64,000 nt of DNA from Streptomyces olivoverticillatus (GCF_014203555.1 NZ_JACHJH010000008.1:159774-223773), one strand, 5' to 3'. Shown: positions 41,996 to 50,054, counted from the first letter of the stretch. Program-made: numbers and translations. Notes: generated by a model from the letters alone, not told the origin.

Positions 41996-43477
41996 ATGAT
42001 GGCCCCCGCGACACAGCCCGGCGACGACTCCCGCTACCAAGCGGTCAGCAGCCGTGACGCCCGCTTCGACGGCGAATTCTTCTTCGCCGTGTCGACCACC
42101 GGGATCTACTGCCGCCCCAGTTGCCCTGCGGTCACGCCCAAGCGTGCCAACGTGCGCTTCTACCCCTCGGCGGCCGCCGCGCAGCGCGGCGGCTTCCGGG
42201 CCTGCCGCCGCTGCCGGCCGGACGCGGCTCCTGGCTCGGCGGAATGGAACGTCCGCGCCGACCTGGTCGGCCGCGCGATGCGGCTGATCGGCGACGGCGT
42301 CGTCGACCGGGAGGGCGTCGCCGGCCTCGCCGACCGGCTCGGCTACAGCTCCCGGCAGGTGCACCGACAGCTCACCGAAGAGCTCGGCGCCGGGCCCGTG
42401 GCCCTCGCACGGGCCCAGCGCGCCCACACCGCCCGGGTCCTGCTGCAGACCACCGATCTGCCCGTCACGGAGATCGCGTTCGCGGCGGGGTTCGCGAGCG
42501 TACGACAGTTCAACGACACGATCCGGGCCGTGTACGACCAGACCCCCAGCGCACTACGTGCACGCCCCGCGCAACGGCGCGCGAGCCGTCCGAGCGGTGG
42601 CATTCCGCTACGGCTCGCCCATCGCGGCCCGTACGCCGCCCGCGAGATCCTCGACTTCCTCCAGCGGCGCGCCGTGCCCGGCATCGAAGAGGTCCTCGGC
42701 ACCCCGGGCGCCCGGGTCTACCGCCGCACCCTGCGGCTGCCGTACGGCACCGGCGTCGCCGAGATCCACGAGCCGCGCGAAGGCGGCAGCTGGCTCGACT
42801 GCCGCCTGAACCTCACCGACCCACGCGACCTGTCGACCGCCGTCCAGCGCGTACGCCGCCTCTTCGACCTGGACGCCGACCCGTACGCCGTGGCCGAACG
42901 GCTCGGCGCCGACCCCCGGCTGGGCCCGCTCGTCGCGGCGCGCCCCGGGCTGCGCTCGCCGGGCGCGGCGGACGCGGAAGAGCTCGCGGTGCGCGCCGTG
43001 CTGGGCCAGCAGGTGACCGTCGCCGCGGCCGCGCGGCTGGCGGGCACGCTGGTGGCCGCCTACGGCAAGCCCCTGGGCGCCCCCGACGGCGGCCTCACCC
43101 ACGTCTTCCCGGAGCCCGCCACCCTGGCCGACGCCTCCCTCGCGGAACTGGGCATGCCGGCCGCCCGCAAGCGGACCCTGCGCACCGTCGCGGCCGCCCT
43201 CGCGGACGGCGCCGTCCGCCTCGACCCCGGCGTCGACCGCAACGACGCGGAGGAGGCCCTGCTCGCCCTGCCCGGCATCGGCCCGTGGACCACGGGCTAC
43301 ATCCGGATGCGGGCCCTGGGCGACCCCGACGTCTTCCTGCCGGGCGACGTGGGCGTACGGCACGGCCTGACCGCGCTCGGCGCCGCACCGCACGACGCAC
43401 AGGCCTGGCGGCCGTGGCGCTCGTACGCCCTGCACCACCTCTGGAACACCCTCGCCTCCACCCCGAAGGACTCCTGA
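41996..43477 (+). CDS. alkA: AdaA-AlkA fusion: AraC-type regulator with 3-methyladenine DNA glycosylase
   Basis: A 493-residue three-part protein. Residues 15-80 are the Ada zinc domain with Cys39, Cys43, Cys70 and Cys73 (YCRPSCP and RACRRCRPD), the methylphosphotriester-sensing cysteine switch. Residues 90-180 are two AraC-type HTH motifs (VAGLADRLGYSSRQVHRQL). The rest is AlkA: an N-terminal beta part, then HhH (LALPGIGPWTTGYI) with the catalytic Asp in VFLPGDVGVRHG. It excises alkylated bases and probably activates its own operon after alkylation damage. Ogt follows after two bases. Start: tandem ATGs at 41996/41999, weak ribosome site. Confidence 0.93.
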   Translation: MMAPATQPGDDSRYQAVSSRDARFDGEFFFAVSTTGIYCRPSCPAVTPKRANVRFYPSAAAAQRGGFRACRRCRPDAAPGSAEWNVRADLVGRAMRLIGDGVVDREGVAGLADRLGYSSRQVHRQLTEELGAGPVALARAQRAHTARVLLQTTDLPVTEIAFAAGFASVRQFNDTIRAVYDQTPSALRARPAQRRASRPSGGIPLRLAHRGPYAAREILDFLQRRAVPGIEEVLGTPGARVYRRTLRLPYGTGVAEIHEPREGGSWLDCRLNLTDPRDLSTAVQRVRRLFDLDADPYAVAERLGADPRLGPLVAARPGLRSPGAADAEELAVRAVLGQQVTVAAAARLAGTLVAAYGKPLGAPDGGLTHVFPEPATLADASLAELGMPAARKRTLRTVAAALADGAVRLDPGVDRNDAEEALLALPGIGPWTTGYIRMRALGDPDVFLPGDVGVRHGLTALGAAPHDAQAWRPWRSYALHHLWNTLASTPKDS

Positions 43478-43479
43478 CC

Positions 43480-43977
43480 ATGCTGTACACCGAGATCGAC
43501 AGCCCTCTGGGGCAGCTGCTCCTGACCGGCCTGCCCTCCGCCACCGCCCCTGGCGGCACCGCCGTGGCCTCGCTGTCCGTGCCCGGGCAGAAGAACGCCG
43601 TGGTCGTGGCGGACGGATGGCAGCGCGACCCGGCGGCCTTCGCCGAGACCGAGCGGCAGCTCACCGCCTACTTCACCGGGCAGGCCAAGGAGTTCGCCCT
43701 CGAATTCGCCGTCCAGGGCACCGAGTTCCGTCGCGCCGTATGGGACGCGCTGGACGACGTGCCCTATGGCGCCACCACCAGCTACGGCGAACTGGCCGCC
43801 CGCATCGGCGCGTCGCGCGCCGCGGTGCGCGCGGTCGGCGGGGCCGTGGGCGCCAACCCGCTGCTGGTGCTGCGGCCCTGCCACCGGGTGATCGGTGCCG
43901 ACGGCTCGTTGACCGGCTACGCGGGCGGGCTGGAGCGCAAGCGACTGCTGCTCGCCCTGGAAGGCGCCGTCGGCTGA
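43480..43977 (+). CDS. ogt: O6-methylguanine-DNA methyltransferase
   Basis: A 165-residue suicide repair protein. The acceptor-Cys motif is LRPCHRVIGADGSLTGYAGG. The helix-turn-helix that binds the minor groove is in SYGELAARIGASRAAVRAVGGAVGAN, read over two helices. N-terminal domain begins MLYTEIDSPLGQLLL. ATG is two bases after the alkA stop, so both are made together. The combination gives an adaptive response to alkylation: base excision by AlkA and direct reversal by this protein, with the Ada domain as sensor. Confidence 0.95.
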   Translation: MLYTEIDSPLGQLLLTGLPSATAPGGTAVASLSVPGQKNAVVVADGWQRDPAAFAETERQLTAYFTGQAKEFALEFAVQGTEFRRAVWDALDDVPYGATTSYGELAARIGASRAAVRAVGGAVGANPLLVLRPCHRVIGADGSLTGYAGGLERKRLLLALEGAVG

Positions 43978-43981
43978 GCCG

Positions 43982-44464
43982 CTACCCGGCCACGACGGCG
44001 CCGACCCAGGCGCCCACCACCAGCAGGCACGCGAACAGCTCCACCAGCACGCTGGTGCCCAGTGCCCGCATCACCGCCCGCGTGGACGCCCATGCCTCGC
44101 CGTGCCCGCCCAGCCGCCGCCGCTCCGCCCCGTAGATCCCGGCCAGAAAGCCGGGCACGGCACCGACCAGCGGTATCAGGAAGAAGCCCGCAATCCCCGT
44201 CGCGCCCGCCACCAGGAAGGCGCGGCGCCGGATGCCGGTCCCGCTCGGCCTGCGCGGCGGCAGCAGCCAGACGACGGCCTGGTCGAGCAGCAGGATCCCG
44301 GTCGCCCCCGCCAGCACGGCCCAGGCCAGGGCGGTGCGGTCGGTCATCGACCACCACAGTGTCCCCGCCCAGACGATCAGCGGCCCGGGCACGCCCGGGG
44401 TCACGACGCCGAGCAGACCGAGCAGCATCACAAGGCCGACGAGGATCAGCTGCCACGTCCCCAT
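43982..44464 (-). CDS. DUF456-family small membrane protein
   Basis: A 160-residue protein with about five hydrophobic segments. The start MGTWQLILVGLVMLLGLLGVV, then PGVPGPLIVWAGTLWWSM with the family's Gly/Pro-rich turn, and FLIPLVGAVPGFLAGIYGAE are typical of DUF456. It converges with ogt with only four bases between stops. Role unknown; probably a membrane scaffold or transport-related. Confidence 0.88.
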   Translation of the reverse strand: MGTWQLILVGLVMLLGLLGVVTPGVPGPLIVWAGTLWWSMTDRTALAWAVLAGATGILLLDQAVVWLLPPRRPSGTGIRRRAFLVAGATGIAGFFLIPLVGAVPGFLAGIYGAERRRLGGHGEAWASTRAVMRALGTSVLVELFACLLVVGAWVGAVVAG

Positions 44465-44543
44465 GCCCCAAGGTTGCCGGAACGGGCGCGCAGGCGCTTC
44501 CGCACATTTGCAGCCACGTGGCCGGTTGCAAGGGGTGGGGGCG

Positions 44544-45224
44544 TCAGCCTTGCGCCGTCCAGCCGTGCTCGGCCGCGTGCCAGCCGAGCTGGAGACGGGT
44601 GGTCACCCCGGCCAGTTCCATCATCCCCCGCACCCGGCGCTGCACCGTGCGCAGGCCCAGGCCCAGCTGTTTGGCGACGCTGGCGTCGGTCAGACCGGCC
44701 AGCAGCAGCGAGAGGATCTCCAGGTCGGTCGCATCGGGCTCGGCCGAGTACGGCTCCGCGGGCAGGGGGCGGCCCTCGTGCCAGATGTCCTCGAAGAGGT
44801 CGACCAGCGAGTCCAGCAGCGCACCGGCGTGCACCACCAGGGCGGCGGACTCCTCGGTGCCGGAGGCCAGCGGCAGCAGGGCGACCGCCCGGTCCGCGAT
44901 GACCAGCTCGGCGGGTATGCGCTCCACCACGCGCACATGGCCGCCGCCCCGCCGGCGCGGACCCGAAGGGCGTTCGACGACGGTGCGGTGGGACACGGCG
45001 GACCGGCCGCCCGGCCCGCCCTCGGATCCCGCCGTCAACATCGCTCTACCCGTCAACATCGTGCACACCTCTCGCGCCGCGTCCGACCGCAGCCGGTTCA
45101 GCCGTTCCACGACGGCGTCCGCGCCCGTCACCACTTCCACCGAATGACGGCCCGCGAGCCGCTCAGCTTTCCGTTCGTGGCTCGCCGGCCCCCGGACGGC
45201 ATCCAGTCCCATGGCACCGAGCAC
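44544..45224 (-). CDS. LuxR-type helix-turn-helix regulator without receiver domain
   Basis: A 226-residue protein. A compact N-terminal sensor-like domain resembling TrmB/PLD-type C-terminal domains (about 30-160, with VVERLNRLRSDAAREVCTML) leads to a C-terminal LuxR-type HTH (ILSLLLAGLTDASVAKQLGLGLRTVQRRVR). No phospho-acceptor Asp is seen, so the signal is probably a ligand. The GTG at 45224 follows GGGGAGGGG. It is divergent from the PP2C-like gene, and an imperfect 27-base dyad sits in the 110-base region between them. Confidence 0.85.
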   Translation of the reverse strand: MLGAMGLDAVRGPASHERKAERLAGRHSVEVVTGADAVVERLNRLRSDAAREVCTMLTGRAMLTAGSEGGPGGRSAVSHRTVVERPSGPRRRGGGHVRVVERIPAELVIADRAVALLPLASGTEESAALVVHAGALLDSLVDLFEDIWHEGRPLPAEPYSAEPDATDLEILSLLLAGLTDASVAKQLGLGLRTVQRRVRGMMELAGVTTRLQLGWHAAEHGWTAQG

Positions 45225-45263
45225 GCGACACCCCTCCCCGTCCCCGCAACCGCGTTGCGCCTT

Positions 45264-45290
45264 CGAACATCATCCCTGGGGTGGTGTTCG
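45264..45290. promoter_or_regulatory. 27-base dyad between LuxR-type regulator and PP2C-like gene
   Basis: CGAACATCATCCC and GGGTGGTGTTCG-type arms pair at 11 of 13 positions around a central T; the two mismatches are T-G. It lies midway between the two starts and is a candidate site for the regulator at 44544-45224. Confidence 0.45.
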
Positions 45291-45334
45291 CCATGCACTC
45301 TTCCCGTATGCCCCACTGTGTGGACAATAAGGGC

Positions 45335-47173
45335 ATGAGTCAGCACGGGGACCAGCGCTCCGGACAAGAAGACGCCTGGTGGGGCGAGTTGTACGGCCGG
45401 AGTGAACCCGACACGGAGGCCGTCGCCGCGGGCGACAGCCTCGACGAGCGATTCTCCTCCGCCTCCGCGGTGGTCGGGCCGGAGCCGAAGCGGCCGAGAG
45501 GCGAGCCGAGGCGACCCAGAGTGGATGCGCGACCGGCGCCGCCGCCCGGCCGCCCGGCCGCATCTCCCGGATCCTCCGCCTCGCTCTCGCCCGCCCGTTC
45601 GCGTGGCGTGCCGCGGCAGGCGCGCTGGAGCGCGGCCGACGGCGGGCTGCCCGCCCCGGCCCAGCCGCCCGCGCCCGCACCGCCGCCCCCGCCGCCCGAG
45701 ATCGAGCAGGCGCCCGAACCGCCCACGCCCACCGGGCCGGAGCGCGATTCCGCCCCGCGCCAGGCCGCGCCGCCGCCCCCCGACCCGCGGACCAGGGTCT
45801 CGCCGCCCCCCGAGACCGGGGCGCCCGAGACGGGGGAATCCGAGCCCGAGACGCCCGAGCCCGTGACGTCCGAGTCCGTGCCACCTGAGTCTGTGCCGTC
45901 CGAGACCGGGGCCCCCAAGTCCGAAGCCTCCAAGTCCGAAGCCTCCAAGCCCCCCGCACCCCGCCCGCCGGCCGTGACCGCCGAGAAGTCCGGGGCGCCG
46001 CAGGCCCCCGGCACCCCGGCTCGGGCGGAGCCCCGGCGCACCACCGGCGCCCTCGACCGCGACACCCGCGATCTGACCGGGCCGCCGCCCGCCCTCCCCG
46101 ACGTCTACGAAGCGCCCGGCAGCCCCGCCGCCCAGAGCACCCACGACACCACCGACGTCTCCGAGACTCCCCCCGCCGCCCCGCTGCCCGCGCCCGCGCG
46201 CCGCGGCGGAGACCGGGCGCGCGCCGCCGAGTTCGTCGGCAGGCGCCCGCCCACATACGAGGCGGAGCCCACCTTGTGGCCGCCCGCCGAACCCTCGGGC
46301 CTGGACGGCCTCGTGCCCGACACCGTGCTCGACGGCGCCCGCTACGGCGCCATGACGCTGCGGGCCGTCTCCCTTCGCGGCGACTCCGCGCGCTACCGCG
46401 GCGAGCCGCGGCGCGACGCCCTGCTCACCGCGCGCTTCGGCGACGGCGACGACGCCCTGCTGCTCGTCGCCATGGCCAGCGGCGCACGAGCGGCGGAGGG
46501 CTCCCACCGCGCCGCCCGAGACGTGTGCGAATGGATCGGCGGCGCGGTCGGGCGCAGCCACGCCCGGCTCGCCGAAGACCTGCGCAGCGGGCGGCGGGAC
46601 GAGCTCAAGTCCGGCCTGCACCGGCTCACCGACCGCGCCTATGGACGGCTGCGGGCCCGCGCCGCGAAGCTCGGCCGCCAACCGTCCGAGCACACCGCCG
46701 CCTTGCGCTGCCTGCTGCTGCCCGCGGACGACCGCTGCCGCACGCGCGTCTTCTTCGGCGTGGGAGGCGGCGGCCTGTTCCGGTTGCGCGACGGGGCCTG
46801 GCAGGACCTGGACCCCGAGCGGCACGAAGCGGAACCCGCGGGCGAGCCCGTGGTCGGCTACGGCTCGGGCGACCGGTTCACCGTGGACCTCGGCATCCCC
46901 ACCCCCGGCACCGCGCCCGTCGTCGACCCGGAGGAGGTGCCCGGCGAGCCCTTCCGCTTCCGGGCGTCGATCGCCCGGCCCGGCGACACGCTGCTGCTGT
47001 GCAGCGCGGGCCTGGCCGAACCCCTGCGCGGGGAGCCGGAGCTGGGGGTCCGGCTCGCCGAGCGCTGGTCGCAGCCCGAGCCGCCGGGGCTGGCCGTCTT
47101 CCTCGCCGACGCCCAGCTGCGGGTCAAGGGTTACGCCGACGACCGCACCGCCTGCGCCGTCTGGGAGGCCTAG
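45335..47173 (+). CDS. PP2C-like protein with long Pro-rich N-terminus (pseudophosphatase suspected)
   Basis: A 612-residue protein. Residues 1-320 are disordered, rich in Pro, Glu, Ala and Ser, with short repeats (KSEASKSEAS). The C-terminal 280 residues are a PP2C_2-type domain (RAVSLRGDSARYRGEPRRDALL, then HRAARDVCEWIGGAVG). Active PP2C enzymes have a DG pair after the second strand and an SDG near the end; here these read VAMASGAR and LLCSAGLAE, so two metal-ligand Asp residues are lost, while DDRTAC at the end keeps one. Catalysis is therefore doubtful. It precedes an anti-sigma-like ATPase, suggesting a signalling role. Confidence 0.8.
   Translation: MSQHGDQRSGQEDAWWGELYGRSEPDTEAVAAGDSLDERFSSASAVVGPEPKRPRGEPRRPRVDARPAPPPGRPAASPGSSASLSPARSRGVPRQARWSAADGGLPAPAQPPAPAPPPPPPEIEQAPEPPTPTGPERDSAPRQAAPPPPDPRTRVSPPPETGAPETGESEPETPEPVTSESVPPESVPSETGAPKSEASKSEASKPPAPRPPAVTAEKSGAPQAPGTPARAEPRRTTGALDRDTRDLTGPPPALPDVYEAPGSPAAQSTHDTTDVSETPPAAPLPAPARRGGDRARAAEFVGRRPPTYEAEPTLWPPAEPSGLDGLVPDTVLDGARYGAMTLRAVSLRGDSARYRGEPRRDALLTARFGDGDDALLLVAMASGARAAEGSHRAARDVCEWIGGAVGRSHARLAEDLRSGRRDELKSGLHRLTDRAYGRLRARAAKLGRQPSEHTAALRCLLLPADDRCRTRVFFGVGGGGLFRLRDGAWQDLDPERHEAEPAGEPVVGYGSGDRFTVDLGIPTPGTAPVVDPEEVPGEPFRFRASIARPGDTLLLCSAGLAEPLRGEPELGVRLAERWSQPEPPGLAVFLADAQLRVKGYADDRTACAVWEA
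45917..45946 (+). repeat. 15-base tandem repeat in the PP2C-like gene
   Basis: AAGTCCGAAGCCTCC occurs twice in direct tandem, coding for KSEAS twice within the disordered N-terminus. It keeps the frame and probably arose by slippage. Confidence 0.7.
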
Positions 47174-47234
47174 CCGCTCGGAACCCGTGGCGCTGTCGCA
47201 CATTCGGCCCGTCACTCTTTCGTTCGGATAACCA

Positions 47235-47250
47235 TGTTGACGCGTCAACA
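47235..47250. promoter_or_regulatory. Perfect 16-base palindrome upstream of the anti-sigma-like gene
   Basis: TGTTGACGCGTCAACA is a perfect palindrome 37 bases before the GTG. It embeds TTGAC, a -35-like element, so a dimeric regulator bound here would control the promoter. Confidence 0.55.
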
Positions 47251-47286
47251 GGCGTTGTCCCGGTGGGTGCGGGGCATGCATGTGCC

Positions 47287-47877
47287 GTGAGCCTGTTCGA
47301 TGCCGGGGGCGCCGGGGAGGGGTCGGGGCGGCGAGGGATGAAGCGGCGGACAGCACAGTGGGCGGAAGCGGAGGGCCGCGAGGGCGGGGGAGGGTCCGCG
47401 GACGGCCCGGCACCTTCGGTGCCGGGGGCGCGGGATGATCCGGCGCCGTACTGGGAGAGACGGCTGCGGCACAAGGACGTATCGGCCGTCGCGGAGGTCC
47501 GCGCCGCGCTGCGCCGGCTCCTTCGCCAGTGGGGGGCGCCCGGCCGGGCGGAGACCGCCGAGCTCCTGGCGAGCGAGCTGGTGACCAACGCCTTGGTGCA
47601 CACCGACGGCGGCGCGGTGGTCACGGCCCGGCTCGACGGCGGCCCGGGCGCGTCGGTCAAGGGGCGACTACGGGTGGAGGTGCGGGATTTCGTCTCCCGG
47701 CACCCCGTGCTGCGCCCGGCCGCGGTCTGCGCCTGGGGAGAGCCGGAGGGCGCGGAGGGGGCCGCCACGTCGGGGCGGGGGTTGCTGCTCGTCCACTCCC
47801 TGGCGGACGCCTGGGGCGTCACCAGCCACGGGGTGGGGAAGGCGGTGTGGTTCGAGCTGGACGCGCAGGAGCCCTGA
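47287..47877 (+). CDS. HATPase-domain anti-sigma-factor-like protein (SpoIIAB/RsbW type)
   Basis: A 196-residue protein with a disordered first 65 residues. The HATPase_c fold shows the N-box ELLASELVTNALVHT, a G1-like VEVRDFVSRHP and G2 GRGLLLVHSLADAWGV with GKAVWFEL at the end, the pattern of stand-alone Streptomyces anti-sigma-like ATPases that partner STAS anti-anti-sigma factors. The first Asp of a classical G1 is present (VRD). GTG at 47287 is assumed; ATG at 47338 would remove the first 17 residues. It sits downstream of the PP2C-like gene but 113 bases away with its own palindromic promoter region. Confidence 0.88.
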   Translation: MSLFDAGGAGEGSGRRGMKRRTAQWAEAEGREGGGGSADGPAPSVPGARDDPAPYWERRLRHKDVSAVAEVRAALRRLLRQWGAPGRAETAELLASELVTNALVHTDGGAVVTARLDGGPGASVKGRLRVEVRDFVSRHPVLRPAAVCAWGEPEGAEGAATSGRGLLLVHSLADAWGVTSHGVGKAVWFELDAQEP

Positions 47878-47903
47878 GCCGGTTCGCACCCGGCTCAGGG
47901 CTC
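47869..47903. terminator. Bidirectional terminator after the anti-sigma-like gene
   Basis: GAGCCCTGAGCCGG (47869-47882) pairs perfectly with CCGGCTCAGGGCTC (47890-47903), loop TTCGCAC. The stem includes the stop codon of the plus-strand gene and lies just beyond the stop of the minus-strand DUF2637 gene. Confidence 0.85.
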
Positions 47904-47910
47904 GTGGGCG

Positions 47911-48954
47911 TCAGCCGAACTGCCGCTCGATCTGTGCAAGTTTGGCCTCCAGCGAGTCGAGCCGCGGGATGGCCTGGGTGTCGTCCTCGGCGGTGAGGTC
48001 GATGGGGTCGGCCCTGCCCACCGCCTGGAGCTGGCGGGAGTGTACGGGGAGCTGCCCCTGCTCGACTATGGAGGGCTCCGAGCCGATCTGCGCCGGCTGC
48101 GCCTGTGGCGGCACGGCCGGTCCCACCTCCACTTGTCTGCCGCCGCGCACGCGGCCCCACACCCGGTGCTGCCGGTTGTACGCCTTGAGGCGGGCCCGCT
48201 CCAGCTTGCCCGCCTCGCGGCGGCGCATCCGGTGCTGTTCGCGCTGGCGTTTGTCCTCGCGGACCTCCTCGACGGCCTCGTCCAGCGTGCGCACGCCCTC
48301 CAGCAGCATCAGCGACCAGGCGCCGAAGGTCTCGCGCGGTGCCCGCAGCCAGCGCACTATCCGGATCTGCGGCAGCGGGCGGGGCACCAGGCCCTGCTCG
48401 CGCAGCGCCGCCCGGCGGGTCTGCTTGAGCGCGCGGTCGAAGAGCACCGCCGCCGACAGCGACATTCCGGCGAAGAACTGCGGTGCCCCGGCGTGGTCCA
48501 TGCCGCGCGGCGCGTGCACCCAGTTGAACCAGGCCGCCGCGCCCGCGAAGGTCCACACCAGCAGCCGGGAGCCGAGCGCCGCGTCTCCGTGGCTCGCCTC
48601 GCGCACCGCCAGCACCGAGCAGAACATGGCGGCCCCGTCGAGGCCGAAGGGCACCAGGTACTCCCAGCCCCCGGTGAGCCCGAGGTTCTGCACCCCGAAC
48701 CCGACCAGGCCATGGAAGGAGAGAGCCGCGGCCACGGCGGCGCAGCAGAAGAGAAGTACGTAGGAGGCGCTGCCGTAGATGGCTTCCTTTCGGCGTCTGC
48801 GTTCCTCGTTGCGCTCCCAGGAATCCGTGCCGGGCGCCGCGTCCTCCGGGCCGTTGTGCCGGCCGCGCGCGTACAGCGTCACCGTCACCACTGCCCCGAT
48901 GAGCGCCACAGCGGTCGGGAGCGCCCAATTCAGCGGTATGTCGGTCACTCTCAT
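47911..48954 (-). CDS. DUF2637 membrane protein (SpdB-like)
   Basis: A 347-residue protein with four hydrophobic segments in the first 160 residues (such as LNWALPTAVALIGAVVTVTLY, ASYVLLFCCAAVAAALSFHG in part, LDGAAMFCSVLAVRE and LLVWTFAGAAAWFNW). A charged helical tail (KLERARLKAYNRQHRVWGR) and a terminal helix with heptads (LDSLEAKLAQIERQF) follow. DUF2637 is shared with the Spd spreading proteins of Streptomyces conjugative plasmids, but chromosomal copies are common. ATG at 48954 has AGGGA upstream; the frame stays open further up without support. Confidence 0.85.
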   Translation of the reverse strand: MRVTDIPLNWALPTAVALIGAVVTVTLYARGRHNGPEDAAPGTDSWERNEERRRRKEAIYGSASYVLLFCCAAVAAALSFHGLVGFGVQNLGLTGGWEYLVPFGLDGAAMFCSVLAVREASHGDAALGSRLLVWTFAGAAAWFNWVHAPRGMDHAGAPQFFAGMSLSAAVLFDRALKQTRRAALREQGLVPRPLPQIRIVRWLRAPRETFGAWSLMLLEGVRTLDEAVEEVREDKRQREQHRMRRREAGKLERARLKAYNRQHRVWGRVRGGRQVEVGPAVPPQAQPAQIGSEPSIVEQGQLPVHSRQLQAVGRADPIDLTAEDDTQAIPRLDSLEAKLAQIERQFG

Positions 48955-49150
48955 CTTGCGTCCCTTGCATGCAGTACGGCATTTCGCGCGCCATCCTGTC
49001 GGAATCGCTCCGGAAGCCAAGGGGTTTCGCGGCAACTCACCGCGAATGGACGGTAGGGATATACGGAGAGCAACGGACTTATTCGAACTCCCCCCAGCGA
49101 AAAGGAATTTGAGTTCTATTCTCTTCGCTCGATCGAGTGGCTTAGGTCAA
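48955..49150. promoter_or_regulatory. AT-richer intergenic region upstream of the DUF2637 gene
   Basis: No gene is seen in 196 bases of distinctly lower GC than its surroundings. TTCGCGG (49026-49032) and CCGCGAA (49040-49046) are perfect inverted arms seven bases apart. CTCGATCGAG at 49128-49137 is a palindrome. It should contain the DUF2637 promoter and may contain operators. Confidence 0.5.
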
Positions 49151-49963
49151 TTACTGTGCTGACAGCCGCTCGACGCGGTCCGCATCGGCGGTGCGCGGGC
49201 AGGTCAGACAGGCCTCCGCGGGGCGCAGGGTGTAAAAGAAGCAGCAGCTCACCCGGTCCCGGGTGGCCAGCGCCTCGCCGCGCGGCCCGGCCAGCTCCCG
49301 GAAGGCCGCGCCGCCGGCGTACGGGGCCGCCCCGCCCGGCAGCAGCAGCTCCAGCTCGCTCCTGGCGCGCCGCTCCTCGCCCAGCATCCCGCCCAGGTGC
49401 CACAGTCCCTCGGTGACCTCGTCGGTCACCATGCCCCACAGGGCCCGCGGCCCGCGCCGCATCCGCGGCCGGAAGCCGTCCAGTACCGGCGCCAGGTGGG
49501 CGGCCACCGCCGACCGCACCTCGGTGCGCAGCGCCTCCTCGTCCCGTACGGTCCGGGCCTGCGGCAGGGCGGCGGCCGGATCGCCGGGCAGACAGGCGAA
49601 CTCCGTCACCTCGGCCGTCATCCGCCCCGAGGTCCGGTGCACGGAGACGGCGTCCACCGGCAGGTGGGGCACTCGGCGGTGCAGGAACCAGGGGACGGTG
49701 ATCAGCAGACAGAACCGCCAGGCGTAGCGGTGCAGGCCGAAGCCCGCGATCACATCGGGGCGGGCCTGCTGCCCGTAGTCGCGCCGGATCTGCGCGTCGT
49801 CCCAGTCCAGGAAGGCGTCGAGCGCCTCGCCGCCCGCCGCGAGCCCGGCCGCCGTGAACCAGCCGTCGCCCTCGCGCGGGGGCTCGCAGAGCACCGACAG
49901 GCCGGGGACGGCCTCGGCCAGCCGGGCGTAGGCCGGGGCCAGGGGAGCCTGGGCAGGGGGCAT
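49151..49963 (-). CDS. FhuF-like (2Fe-2S) siderophore-iron reductase
   Basis: A 270-residue protein. The C-terminus carries the FhuF cluster motif: adjacent cysteines in DRVSCCFFYTLR, then CLTCPR, fitting C-C-x10-C-x2-C for a [2Fe-2S] centre. The N-terminal part has FLDWDDAQIRRDYG and HRYAWRFCLLITVPW, as in actinobacterial ferric-siderophore reductases. It releases iron from imported siderophores in the cytoplasm. A 19-base iron box lies 28 bases upstream of the ATG, so expression is expected only in iron limitation. Confidence 0.88.
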   Translation of the reverse strand: MPPAQAPLAPAYARLAEAVPGLSVLCEPPREGDGWFTAAGLAAGGEALDAFLDWDDAQIRRDYGQQARPDVIAGFGLHRYAWRFCLLITVPWFLHRRVPHLPVDAVSVHRTSGRMTAEVTEFACLPGDPAAALPQARTVRDEEALRTEVRSAVAAHLAPVLDGFRPRMRRGPRALWGMVTDEVTEGLWHLGGMLGEERRARSELELLLPGGAAPYAGGAAFRELAGPRGEALATRDRVSCCFFYTLRPAEACLTCPRTADADRVERLSAQ

Positions 49964-49990
49964 GGGGTGACCACCGCATCGCGATCGTTG

Positions 49991-50009
49991 ACAGGTAAGC
50001 CTTACCTTA
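49991..50009. promoter_or_regulatory. Iron box (DmdR/IdeR-type operator)
   Basis: The 19-base sequence ACAGGTAAGCCTTACCTTA (minus strand TAAGGTAAGGCTTACCTGT) agrees closely with the known DtxR/IdeR/DmdR consensus with AGGTnAGGCTnACCT core. It lies in the divergent region of the FhuF-like and GntR genes. Confidence 0.85.
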
Positions 50010-50026
50010 CCCAGGACGACCGGGGT

Positions 50027-50054
50027 TTGAACTGTCCGATCTGCCGCCTATCGT
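50027..50054 (+). promoter_or_regulatory. Candidate promoter of the GntR gene
   Basis: TTGAAC (50027-50032) and TATCGT (50049-50054) are separated by 16 bases. The ribosome site AGGAGG follows at about 50069-50074. Confidence 0.5.

Noticed and set aside
44513..44522. GCCACGTGGC palindrome between the DUF456 and LuxR-type genes
   Set aside because: Only 10 bases, common by chance at this GC, and with no supporting promoter context.
45036..45066. Direct repeat of CGTCAACATCG
   Set aside because: Lies within the LuxR-type coding sequence and encodes similar Met-Leu-Thr segments; more simply explained by codon use than by an operator.
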